64,000 nucleotides of DNA, taken from the NCBI GenBank assembly GCA_031772625.1, contig CM062819.1, positions 1,234,008,955-1,234,072,954 on the forward strand, in the 5' to 3' direction. The notes under the pieces were generated by a model. That model saw only the letters and a program-made list of their open reading frames with translations. It had not been told where the DNA came from and searched no databases. Source of the DNA: Pinus tabuliformis (Eukaryota > Streptophyta > Pinopsida > Pinales > Pinaceae). Both the position numbers and the translations under genes were made by a program. The first letter of the stretch is position 1. Every line of letters starts with the position of its first letter. Positions 47,785 through 57,360 of this stretch are shown piece by piece.

Positions 47785-47796
47785 TGGTATCAGAGC
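47785..47796 (+). other. Primer-binding site of element D (tRNA-Met)
   Basis: TGGTATCAGAGC, a perfect match to the standard plant copia primer-binding site (initiator tRNA-Met), one base after the LTR end. Confidence 0.93.
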
Positions 47797-47996
47797 TGGC
47801 TTAGGCTCTTTGAAGGTGACAAAGATGCTGAAGGGAGGAGCCTTTTGTTGTAGCAGTAGATCTTCTCCAGCAAAGTGAACGCTCAGTCAAGAAAATACTC
47901 AGGTATTTCAAAAAGTTTTTTTTGTGTTGCTGAAGAAGCAGTCAATTGTTTTAAAATACACAGTCAAGAAATTGAAGCATAGTTGAGGCTGCAAGA

Positions 47997-50900
47997 ATGG
48001 CTGGCACAAGCACCAGTAATAGCATGGGTATGCAGCTCCCATTATTCGATGATAAGAACTATGATTATTGGGCAATAACAATGAAAGCCTTGTTTGCTTC
48101 CCAAGACTTATGGGAAATAGTTGAGGAAGGTTTTGAACAACCAGCAGATGAAAATGAGTTTAATGCATTAACTCAAGGAGAGAAGGATCTGCTGAAGAGC
48201 TGCAAGAAGAAGGATTCAAAAGCCCTTTTCTTCTTGTATCAAGCAGTGCATGGAAGCGTGTTTCCAAGGTTAGCAGCAGCTAAGACATCAAATGAAGCAT
48301 GGCAAACCCTCAAGACAGCCTATCAAGGCATGGAAAGAGTGAAGACAGCAAAACTACAATTGCTGAGAAAAGATTTTGAGAATCTATGCATGAAGGAGTC
48401 AGACAACATTGACTCATTCTTCACACATGTAATTGGTTTGGTCACACAGATAAGGACTCATGGAGAAACCCTTGAAGATAGGAGGATTGTGGAGAAAATA
48501 TTGAGGGTCTTACCCTCAAAGTTTGATGCGATTGTCACCACCATTGAAGAGACAAAGGATCTCTCAAAATTTTCAGTTGATGAGCTACATGCATCACTGA
48601 TAACACATGAGCAGAGGTTGAGTAGGAATGAAAACTCATCTCTAGAGCAAGCCTTCAAGACCCAGATGTCCTTTGGAAGAGGAAGAGGTCAAGGCAGAGG
48701 AAACAAAAGAGGAAGAGGCAGAAGCCAGAACAGAGGTGGAAGGAACAGCCCAGCAAATGCACAAGGAAGAGGCAGCAATCCAAATCAGAACCAAGGCCAA
48801 GGCATCAGCCAACAAGGAGGACAACATCATGCTCAAGGACAAAGGTATGAAAAATCCAATGTCCAATGTTATTACTGTAAAAAATATGGGCATTATGCCA
48901 ATGAATGTAGGAAGAAACAGCATGATATGAGTAATAGACAAAATGCAAATGTCACTAGAGAAAACATCAGCCAAAATAATGTGTTGTTAGCCTGTAACAT
49001 GGCTGAAACAAACAGTGAAGACATATGGTTTTTAGACTCAGGTTGCAGCAACCATATGACAGGAAACATAGCCTTCTTTTCTGCCTTAGATAAAAATGTG
49101 AAATCAGAAGTTACACTTGGTACTGATAGTAAAGTCTCTGTTATGGGAAAAGGGGAGGTAAAAATATTTACAAAGCAAGGAGAAAGGAAAACCATAGCAG
49201 ATGTCTACTATGTCCCTGGAATGAGATGTAACCTCTTGAGTATTGGACAACTTGTCCATAAGGGGTACAATGTTTTCTTTAAAAATGATGTATGCACCAT
49301 CATGGATATAGCACCCAGCAAGCGATGCATTGCTAAAGTAAAAATGACAAGGAACAGGATGTTCCCTCTCAGGATCAGGGCAGATTTGAAAAACAAAAAT
49401 GTAATTGCAGCAGTTACCCAAGAGGCTTTCCAAAGCGTGCCAAAGGATGAAAATTGGTTGTGGCACTTGAGATTTGGACATCTCAATTTTGGAGGTCTAA
49501 ATTTGTTGAGTAGGAAAGGAATGGTAAGAGGATTAGCATTGATAGAGAAACCGGACAGCCTGTGTGAAGGTTGCATTTTGGGAAAACAACATAGAGAAAG
49601 TTTTCCATCAGGTAAAAGCATAAGGGCAAAGGCACCCTTAGAGATCATCCACTCAGATTTATGTGGACCAATGCAAGCTCCATCATTAGCAAGCAGCCAA
49701 TATTTCCTAACATTCATTGATGACTTTACAAGAAAGACTTGGAGATATTTCCTTAAAAACAAAAGTGAAGTGTTTGAGAAATTCCAAAACTTCAAGGCAT
49801 TTGTGGAAAACCAAAGCGGGCTGCATATAAAAGTTTTGAGAACTGATAGAGGAGGTGAGTATATCTCCAAGGAATTCCTAAGATTTTGTAGAGAAAATGG
49901 AATTCATAAACAGTTTACAGCAAGGTACACCCCACAGCAAAATGGAGTTGTTGAAAGGAAGAACAGGACCATCATGGATATGGCGAGGAGCATGCTGAAG
50001 GCAAAGCATTTGCCAAATGACTATTGGGCTGAAGCTGTAAATTGTGCTGTGTATATTTTGAACAGGTGTCCTACAAAAGCAGTGTTGAACAAAGTGCCGG
50101 AAGAGGCATGGAGTGGGAGAAAGCAAGGAGTCACCCACATGAGAGTTTTTGGATGTGTGGCCTATGCACACATACCAGATCAGCTAAGGAGGAAGTTGGA
50201 CAGCAAAGGGGAGAAATGTCTTTTCATTGGATACAATGAGGAATCCAAAGCCTATAGGTTGTATATCCCATCTACCAAGAAGTTTTTCGTCAACAGAGAT
50301 GTTCAATTCATTGAAGAGGAAGCTTGGGATGGAAGCATAGAGAAAACAGTGAATGTAAAAAACTGTTTGTCTCATGATGAAGATGAAGAGGAGGTGGCTG
50401 AAATGCATCCCCAAACAGCAGCGCCAACACAAGGACAACAAGGGACACCATTGAGGATAAATGAGAGTGTTTCTCCGAGCACACCACAAGGAGGAAATTC
50501 AAGTGCATCTTCAAGCACTTGCACACCAAATGAAAGAGGTAAGAAGTTTAGAAATCTAAGTGATATTTATAATGAAGGAATGAATTCCTTATTTGCTTTG
50601 TATTGTCATGTTGATGATCCTATTCATTTCGAGGAAGCAATCAAAGATAAGAAATGGATAGAAGCTATGGATGAGGAGATGAATGCCATAGAGAGAAACA
50701 AAACGTGGGACTTGGTTGAGCTACCAAAAGGCAAAGAAGTCATTGGAGTCAAATGGGTTTACAAGACAAAGAGCAATGTTGAAAGCAAGATAGAAAGGCA
50801 CAAGGCAAGGCTGGTTGTCAAGGGGTACAAGCAGCAGTATGGGAGAGATTATGAGGAGACTTTTGCACCGGTTGCAAGAATGGAAACCGTGAGAGCAATG

Positions 50901-51677
50901 CTGTCCATAGCAGCTCAAAACAAATGGAAAGTCTACCAAATGGATGTGAAGTCAGCATTCCTAAACGGAGTGTTAAAGGAAGAAGTTTATGTTGAACAGC
51001 CTCTCGGCTATGAGAAGAAAGGTGAAGAGCACAAAGTGTGTAAATTGAAGAAGGCTCTTTATGGGCTGAAGCAAGCGCCAAGAGCATGGTACAACAGGAT
51101 AGATTCATATCTATTGGATAATGAATTCGACAAGTGTGAGAGAGAACCCACCGTCTACATCAAAGAAAAAGATGGTAAAATTTTAATTGTTGTCTTATAT
51201 GTTGATGATGTGATTTTCACAGATAATGATGATCAGCTTATTGAGAATTTTAAATCAGTCATGAAGGAAGAATTTGAAATGACTGATATGGGTTTCTTGA
51301 GATACTTCTTAGGCATAGAAGTAGATCAAAATGAAAAGGGAATTTTTATTTCACAAGCAAGATATGTAAATCAAGTATTGAGCAGATTTAACATGCAAGA
51401 ATGCAAGGCAGCGATCACTCCCACAGTAATGGGATTAAAACTCAGCAGAGAGGACAACAGCAAGGATTTTGATCCTAGTTTGTACAAGAGTATTGTTGGC
51501 AGCCTTATGTATTTAACAGCTACTAGGCCTGACATTATGTATGCTGTTAGTTTAATTTCCAGATTTATGGAGAGGCCAAAGGAGGCACATTGGCAGGCAG
51601 CAAAAAGAATTTTAAGGCATGTCAAAGGTACCAAATTTTTGGAATTTTATATAATGTCTCAGAACATTCAGATTTAG
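47997..51677 (+). CDS. Element D gag-pol polyprotein (copia), frameshifted at its C-terminus
   Basis: The 1226-codon ORF starts about 200 bp after the primer-binding site. Domains: gag N-terminus with [19 protein letters not shown] (residues ~14-32); Arg/Gly/Gln-rich linker (~225-285); zinc knuckle [14 protein letters not shown] (~291-304); protease [13 protein letters not shown] (~343-355); GAG-pre-integrase zinc region [10 protein letters not shown] to [10 protein letters not shown] (~483-530); integrase core [17 protein letters not shown] and [13 protein letters not shown] (~551-660); RT with [37 protein letters not shown] and catalytic YVDD (~1068-1071). All catalytic residues checked are present. 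The frame leaves the true path near 51630-51640 and ends at 51677; RNase H continues in the next frame. Confidence 0.95.
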   Translation: MAGTSTSNSMGMQLPLFDDKNYDYWAITMKALFASQDLWEIVEEGFEQPADENEFNALTQGEKDLLKSCKKKDSKALFFLYQAVHGSVFPRLAAAKTSNEAWQTLKTAYQGMERVKTAKLQLLRKDFENLCMKESDNIDSFFTHVIGLVTQIRTHGETLEDRRIVEKILRVLPSKFDAIVTTIEETKDLSKFSVDELHASLITHEQRLSRNENSSLEQAFKTQMSFGRGRGQGRGNKRGRGRSQNRGGRNSPANAQGRGSNPNQNQGQGISQQGGQHHAQGQRYEKSNVQCYYCKKYGHYANECRKKQHDMSNRQNANVTRENISQNNVLLACNMAETNSEDIWFLDSGCSNHMTGNIAFFSALDKNVKSEVTLGTDSKVSVMGKGEVKIFTKQGERKTIADVYYVPGMRCNLLSIGQLVHKGYNVFFKNDVCTIMDIAPSKRCIAKVKMTRNRMFPLRIRADLKNKNVIAAVTQEAFQSVPKDENWLWHLRFGHLNFGGLNLLSRKGMVRGLALIEKPDSLCEGCILGKQHRESFPSGKSIRAKAPLEIIHSDLCGPMQAPSLASSQYFLTFIDDFTRKTWRYFLKNKSEVFEKFQNFKAFVENQSGLHIKVLRTDRGGEYISKEFLRFCRENGIHKQFTARYTPQQNGVVERKNRTIMDMARSMLKAKHLPNDYWAEAVNCAVYILNRCPTKAVLNKVPEEAWSGRKQGVTHMRVFGCVAYAHIPDQLRRKLDSKGEKCLFIGYNEESKAYRLYIPSTKKFFVNRDVQFIEEEAWDGSIEKTVNVKNCLSHDEDEEEVAEMHPQTAAPTQGQQGTPLRINESVSPSTPQGGNSSASSSTCTPNERGKKFRNLSDIYNEGMNSLFALYCHVDDPIHFEEAIKDKKWIEAMDEEMNAIERNKTWDLVELPKGKEVIGVKWVYKTKSNVESKIERHKARLVVKGYKQQYGRDYEETFAPVARMETVRAMLSIAAQNKWKVYQMDVKSAFLNGVLKEEVYVEQPLGYEKKGEEHKVCKLKKALYGLKQAPRAWYNRIDSYLLDNEFDKCEREPTVYIKEKDGKILIVVLYVDDVIFTDNDDQLIENFKSVMKEEFEMTDMGFLRYFLGIEVDQNEKGIFISQARYVNQVLSRFNMQECKAAITPTVMGLKLSREDNSKDFDPSLYKSIVGSLMYLTATRPDIMYAVSLISRFMERPKEAHWQAAKRILRHVKGTKFLEFYIMSQNIQI

Positions 51678-52168
51678 TTGGATACACTGATAGTGATTGG
51701 GCTGGAAGTGTAGATGATCGGAAAAACACTTCCGGTTATGTTTTTCATATGGGTTCAAGAGCCATTTCATGGGCTTCTAAGAAGCAGTCCATTGTAGCAT
51801 TGTCTACAGCAGAGGCTGAATATGTGGTAGCTACAGCAGCAGCATGTCAAGCAGTTTGGATGAGAAGGATGTTGAAAAGCTTAGGCCAAGAGCAGGCAAA
51901 AGCGACAGTGATTTTTTGTGACAATAGCTCAGCTATTGCATTGTCAAAGAATTCAGTGTTTCATAAGAGAACGAAACACATTGATACAAGGTTTCACTAT
52001 ATCAGAGAATTGGTGAACAATGGAGAAATTGTCCTAGAACATTGCAGGACCCAAGAACAGGTAGCAGACATCTTGACAAAGCCATTGGATCAGAAAAGCT
52101 TTGAATTTTTGAGAAAGTGTCTGGGTATGACTGAATGCCCAGCAGTTGAAATTAAAGGGGAGTGTTGA
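51640..52168 (+). pseudogene. Element D RNase H, out of frame with gag-pol
   Basis: This frame contains GYTDSDWAGSVDDRKNTSGY (first catalytic Asp), ALSTAEAEYVVA (Glu), FCDNSSAIALSKN (Asp) and KRTKHIDTRFHYIRELV, then ends KGEC and a stop at the 3' LTR edge. It continues the gag-pol sequence after a small indel near 51630-51640, in a run of A and T. The domain itself is intact; a +1/-1 change or an assembly error explains the break. The homopolymer context makes a sequencing error possible. Confidence 0.9.
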
Positions 52169-53259
52169 AGTCATAATTCCAACTGCGCAGCCGTACATCC
52201 CCAAAACCACCGCAGCAAAACCACAAACCCGGTTGATGCATATCGGACCGCTTTTGCGTAAAAGTGGTTTCCGTATTTTTGACTCCGATAAAATTTGGTG
52301 CAGACGCGTGGCTCTCCCCATACGTCATCATCTCTGACATATCGGGACGTAATGTTCAGTTAAGTAATGCCTCCCGATATTCTCCTCCACCGTCCGATTT
52401 ACTTCATCAACCTCCACCGTCGATTGTCCGAAGATGCATACGAGCCAGCATTTAATATTTACGTGGATTTGAAGATTGGTTGACCGCGGTAAAATAATTA
52501 ATGAATTAAATGTGCCCGTAGAAGTATTGGTAGGTGATTTAAATTTTAATGTTTTTATATGTATCGGAGGTATGGTGCATTTAAAGAAAGGCATGGTCTG
52601 GTCAGTGTGTTAAAAATATTTACGGCACGTAAAATGTAATATGTTTTTATGTTTTTATGTGTGATGTGTTGACCAATCGTAATATGTGAGAGCTCGGGGG
52701 CAGCGAAAGAGTATAGTGAGAATTTGCACAGCAGTGCATGAAGAAAAGAACAGAGGTGGAGCGCATGTATTTTCCAGGGAGTTGAACTCTGTTGATTTTG
52801 CAAGAAGAAATGCACAGCAGTGAGGGAATGAAGAAGACATATAATGTTTTGAGCTTCATATGTAAATTTGTTTTACAGCAGTAATGTAAAAAGGGTTTTA
52901 CAGTAATAAATCCAGCACAGTAAATTTTCAGGTGAAATCAGAGTTTTGGTTGAATGTTGTTTTTGGTAAATCCCTCTCAGTAAAAGAGAATGAATATGTA
53001 TGAGGCAATATATTTTTAATGAATAGAAATATTTTAGAATGTTGTTTTTGGTAAATCCCTCTCACTAAAAGAGGATGAATATGTATGAGGCAATATATTT
53101 TTAATGAATAGAAATATTTTATGGTGGTGAAATACTCTGTTCCTCAGTAAAAAAAATTTAAGCTTCCCTGTGCAAAAAAATCCTGGAAAAGTAGAAACAG
53201 AGCATTGCCTCTAGAGTTTTTTTTTGTTTTTGGGATTTTCCCATTAAAAATCCCGAACA
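52163..53259 (+). repeat. 3' LTR of element D
   Basis: Starts TGTTGAAGTC directly after the purine run ATTAAAGGGGAG and ends CCCGAACA. It has an 85-bp tandem duplication (52952-53036/53037-53121) that the 5' LTR lacks, and lacks the 52-bp and 19-bp duplications of the 5' LTR. Confidence 0.95.
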
Positions 53260-53264
53260 GTGGG
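53260..53264 (+). repeat. Target-site duplication GTGGG of element D (right copy)
   Basis: Identical to 46716-46720 and immediately adjacent to the LTR end. Confidence 0.95.
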
Positions 53265-53966
53265 AATATTTATTTTTTTCCATTCGCGAGCTAAAAACGA
53301 GCCGATTGACATGGGATTGAATGGGAATATTCAGTATTTTCATTCACGAACTAAGGGTGTTAGTTTTAAGAAGCATATTGTTCCATGATCAAATAAAACT
53401 ATGATTTTGTTTTTCAGAACTATTTATTTTAAGTTTAGCGTAGATTAAAGTTTATTCAACGTTATATATTATGTTTCATGTCCCTAACCTGCGCAAGGAA
53501 GAATGTCAAATATTAACAACAAGCCCAGTAGGTCTATATATATATATATATATAAATTTCAAAATGAAATATAATGTAGGATAGTAATAAATATGCAGAA
53601 CAGGAAAATCAGAAATTAGAGTTATTTCGAAATTTTTTAATGAGTCAATCCCATCTACGCTGAAGCAATTTCTTGAATACATTATAACCCTAACAAAAAA
53701 AATTTATTGATCAACACATTATATAGTTTGACACTAAATCCTGACCTATTTAATAATACCTGACCTATAGAATACATTAATACCTTACCATTAACACTAA
53801 GGATTAATATCCGACCTTGGTTTTTGTTGTTATTTCGCAATTGATCGACTCCATGCCTGACAATATGTAACAGCAACTCTTATAACGCATATCACCAAAC
53901 CTATCTATAACAATAGCAGATGTAGTCAAGCTCTGAAATATAATTTATCAAGTTGTAGAGACATAC
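53265..53966. other. Non-coding flank between element D and the laccase exon
   Basis: AT-rich. Holds a (TA)n microsatellite at about 53536-53553 and the block 53605-53660 that resembles 45983-46040 on the other side of D. No further laccase exon was recognised on the minus strand here. Confidence 0.4.
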
Positions 53967-54118
53967 CAGTGAAGAGTGCCATTGTACCCAACTTTGTTAT
54001 AAGCTTTGACATTAACAATGTCTCCATCATGAACATGAATGGTTGGACGTGGTAGTTGTCCATTGACGGTTTCTATTATATGCTTCTTGCACAACCTGGT
54101 AACTGTCTTCTTTCCAAA
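53967..54118 (-). pseudogene. Laccase (multicopper oxidase) second exon, orphan
   Basis: The minus strand encodes FGKKTVTRLCKKHIIETVNG, then PTIHVHDGDIVNVKAYNKVG and YNGTLHW, the first cupredoxin domain of plant laccases (monolignol-oxidising secreted enzymes). The segment is bounded by an AG acceptor (minus, GAACAG before 54118) and a GTATGT donor (after 53967), and is exactly 152 bp, the length I remember for the conserved second exon of plant laccases. The donor interrupts HW-HG, the usual place. One substitution is unusual: PRP where PGP is normal. No first exon (signal peptide) or third exon was found on either side within several kb. It may be a pseudogene fragment, or one exon of a gene with very long introns, the next interrupted by D. 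Confidence 0.85.
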
Positions 54119-55436
54119 CTGTTCAGACATTCAAGCGATCAAATATTATAGATATAGTATGTTACACGAAGCTCATTTTCTTCCAAGCCATTTGTTATGC
54201 AAAAATAAAACTTGAAAATAGCGATTAAGTAAATTTACAATGAAGGTATAATTGAGGACATCTTAATTTGTGACAACAACTAAATAAACAACCAATGCTG
54301 CACTGGTTGCAAGGACATTGTTGCAGAACTAAATATCCTGCCAGCACAATATATATATTGCATAAAGCACTGGTTGCAACGACATTGTTGCAGAAACTAA
54401 ATATCCTGCCAGCACAATATACATATTGCAGAAACTAAATATCTTGCCATCAATAGAATGTAAGATAAATATTTTTAAATAGTTAAAACATACATATATT
54501 TAATGTTGTTAATATTTAGTGTTTTTCTAATCTTTTAATTTAGTTTAATTTAACTTATTTTTAAAATAGTTTTAGTTTATAGTTTATTTGATTAGTTTTA
54601 GTTTCAACTCAGGAGCTGTATCTTTCCAACCTATATCCTTCCCTTACATGCTTTTCATGGAGAGGTGGATTAGTTCACCTATGTATATCACATAATTAGA
54701 TGTAACTCTTCTAGTGTAAATTTATGTATCAATAGATTTAGTCAGCAAACTGTGTTGAGTTTTTTGAAATATTGGAAAATTTTATTATGATTTAGTATTT
54801 AATTGGTAGTGATATTTGATAAAGAAGAAGAAATTATATCCCAAATTTCTAGACTATAGAGATAATTTATTTCTATACATCGCTTCTATTGGATGAAAAA
54901 TTTTACAACATCATTGAAGTCTATAATCTGGAACTGTTCAATATTTTTATTTAGTGGATTTATTTAGTTTAAGATTTATTTTAAATATAGATTTAGTTTA
55001 ATTTTATTGTAGATTTAAATTAATTTTAATTTTAATTTTAATTTAGTTTTTAAGTTTTTGGTTTAAATTAATATTTTAATTAAGTAATTTGGTTTTGTTC
55101 ACGTTGAGGAATTTTTATATACATATATTTTGACTTAAATTATAAGGAAATAAGGATATTTTTAACAAAAATTAATGGATATTTAATTTAAGTACATATT
55201 TAATATATTTTTATTTTCATTTTTTTATTGTGTATACTCTACTTAAATATTTAATTATTATTTATTTTCAAATAATAAACAAATTTAATTTTTTAAATTA
55301 TGAAAGAATATATTTTTAAAAAGTTGATAGTTATGGTTAAGAAATAGATATGAATATTGATTTTTACTTTAAAGTGTTTTTATGATGTTTTTAACAACAC
55401 TATTGTTTACATATTCATTTATAAGGAAGTAAGAAA
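54119..55436. other. AT-rich region with a 67-bp tandem repeat
   Basis: A 67-bp unit starting GCACTGGTTGCAAGGACATT occurs at 54300-54366 and 54367-54434, with a partial third copy (GCAGAAACTAAATATC) at 54428-54449. The rest is AT-rich with runs of ATTTAGTTTTAATTTTAATT-like sequence near 54960-55080. No exon was recognised. Confidence 0.5.
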
Positions 55437-55613
55437 ATGGAGGGAAATAGACATGAATGGGAGGTAATTATCAAAGGTACCAAGCAAGTGTTCACTTGTC
55501 TTGTTGGTGGTTGTGTGGGGATCTTGAGTCGATCTAAGCTATCTGGCCTTAATCACCATCACGCTATCACGCACAATCTCCCACCAATTCCTCCACCTCA
55601 AAGAGGTTGGGTA

Positions 55614-55799
55614 AGAGATGCAAATGCTAAATGGGTTGTCAAATCAACAAGTGCAGTTAAAAGGCAAAATGCAAAAATACAATATGATTTAGATGCAAGG
55701 CTATGTCGTGATGCAAATGCTAAATGGGTTGTCAAATCAACAAGTGCAGTTAAAAGGAAAAATGCAAAAATACAATATGATTTAGATGCAAGGCTATGT
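55614..55799 (+). repeat. 93-bp in-frame tandem duplication in exon 1
   Basis: Units 55614-55706 and 55707-55799 are nearly identical (differences near AGA/CGT and CAA/AAA codons). Each encodes a 31-residue block ending YDLDARLC. A second in-frame tandem duplication of 27 bp follows at 55815-55841/55842-55868. Confidence 0.9.
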
Positions 55800-56522
55800 T
55801 GTGCACGAAAACAAGCATATAAAAGATTTGTCAATAAAGAAGCATATAAAAGATTTGTCAATGAAGAAATTCTTTCAGCTGTAAGTATTTATTTGTATAT
55901 GTTTTTTTATTATTATGAATTTATTGTTGTGGACTAAATTCATTGAAACTTGTTTTCACAGTCAGTTGTTACATTTGATCAGCCCAATGATACTTCAAAG
56001 CAAAATATTTATGAAAAAATTTAATGTTGGAATCAGAGTCTACGTCGTAGACGCATGGACAGAATGAAGCGCATAGATATTGCTCTAAAAGAGAAAATAA
56101 GGATTGAGGTTCGTGATGATGTGGGGGAAGAAGGATTAGATGGGCACACCCATATATTAAACTTTGATGAAACTAATAATGACAATGACAACACAGTTGA
56201 GTCCATTTTTTTGCATATATTAATTTTTTAGACATTTTAACATTAAATAATATTTATATTTATTATAATTGTATACTAATTTCTCATTGTTATTGATATG
56301 CATAGCCTAATCAACAAAATTCCCTAAATTCAAGCTACCAACTATTACCATGTTGGACTAGATTTCAAAGGTTTCAAGGGGTTATTGGGCCAGTAATTTT
56401 TTAATCCATATAACCTATTCCACAAAAAACATTAATATATAAATTTTTATGTTTTACCATAATGATGGGATGAGAAATGGATGTTCTATATTCTATATTG
56501 TTATCCTTGATTTGTTTTGATT

Positions 56523-56545
56523 ATGTGTGTGTGTGTGTGTGTGTG
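56523..56545. repeat. (TG)n microsatellite
   Basis: About eleven TG units in a row within a presumed intron. Length is probably variable between individuals. Confidence 0.85.
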
Positions 56546-56986
56546 TTGTTTCTTATTTATGGTGCAGGTGTTCCCTTTGGAACCATTGCAATCAATGAAA
56601 ACCCCTAAAGATTGTCGAAGCCTTAAGAAGAATGGAAATGAAATGGTTCAAATGCTACAACCATCTTCACATCCAATGTCACAATGCAAAGTAAGTTTAT
56701 ATTTATTTATACTCTTATAATTTTATCATATTTTTACATTTAATTCTATTTGAGTCACATACTTATATCTATGTATAATCTAATGTTCAGAGTAATGAAT
56801 ATACATCTCCTAAAACACCTTTGCACATGTATGATGGTGGACATGATCGTCATCAAAAATCACATTCTTCTCAACCATTGCAACATTCATCTAGACTTCA
56901 AGATAATTTCAGATAGGTATGTTATATACCATATATCTTAGATCATAATAACATTGACATATTTTTTATAATTTGAAACTAAATAA

Positions 56987-57156
56987 CTAGTTAATGCATT
57001 GTCTTTTCATATTCGTTACATGGTCCCCATATTTTCATTATATCTATATGGATTTTGATATTTATTGACAGCTAGTTAATGCATTGTCTTTTCATATTCA
57101 TTACATGGTCCCTATATTTTCATTATATCTATGTGGATTTTGATATTTATTGATAA
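56987..57156. repeat. 85-bp intronic tandem duplication
   Basis: Two copies, 56987-57071 and 57072-57156, both starting CTAGTTAATGCATTGTC and ending in ATATTTATTGA. A few substitutions separate them. They sit directly before the last presumed exon. Confidence 0.9.
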
Positions 57157-57360
57157 TGTTGTAATTTCCACAGAAAACAAAAAAGATAAATGTTGATGCT
57201 ATGGTTAAAAGGACCAAAATCACACCAACGGACTTGAAAGCATGTAGGTTCAAGTCATGCAAACAATACATAGAGCATATATGCTCAACTAGCATTGCTC
57301 TCACTAAACCCACTTGGTTTGCTACTTTGAAGCCTAAACATTCCAACAAGTTTAAATGAC

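Larger units (their letters stand above)
46721..53259 (+). mobile_element. Element D: nearly intact Ty1/copia retrotransposon
   Basis: D is 6.5 kb with LTRs 46721-47783 and 52163-53259, a perfect tRNA-Met primer-binding site, a single gag-pol ORF, a polypurine tract (52153-52162) and a 5-bp duplication GTGGG. The LTRs differ by about 2% in the first ~300 aligned bases by eye, plus local tandem duplications, so insertion is recent compared with A, B and C. Order protease-integrase-RT-RNase H defines Ty1/copia. One frameshift before RNase H is the only clear lesion. Confidence 0.97.
55437..57360 (+). pseudogene. Unrecognised multi-exon gene, zinc-finger-like N-terminus, probably decayed
   Basis: Likely exons: 55437-55879 (ATG, ends at a GTAAGT donor), about 55961-56198, 56568-56690 (AG before GTGTTCCC, donor GTAAGT), 56791-56920, and 57172-57360 ending in TGA. 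Exon 1 encodes HEWEVIIKGTKQVFTCLVGG with C-X4-C and later HHHAITH, resembling a BED-type zinc finger. It then has a 31-residue unit (RDANAKWVVKS...) repeated twice and a 9-residue unit (AYKRFVNKE) repeated twice. Exon 2 is basic (LRRRRMDRMKRIDIALKEKI). Exon 4 is His/Ser/Gln-rich, exon 5 Lys-rich (KTKKINVDAMVKRTKITPTD). In-frame TAA (near 56023) and TAG (near 56918) break the joined reading unless splicing differs. I know no family for it; a transposase-related origin is possible. Confidence 0.45.

Noticed and set aside
48642..51634. Long minus-strand ORFs under the copia gag-pol
   Set aside because: All are antisense shadows of the intact plus-strand polyprotein.
53536..53553. TATA box for a laccase gene
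   Set aside because: It is a plain (TA)n microsatellite and lies downstream, not upstream, of the minus-strand exon.
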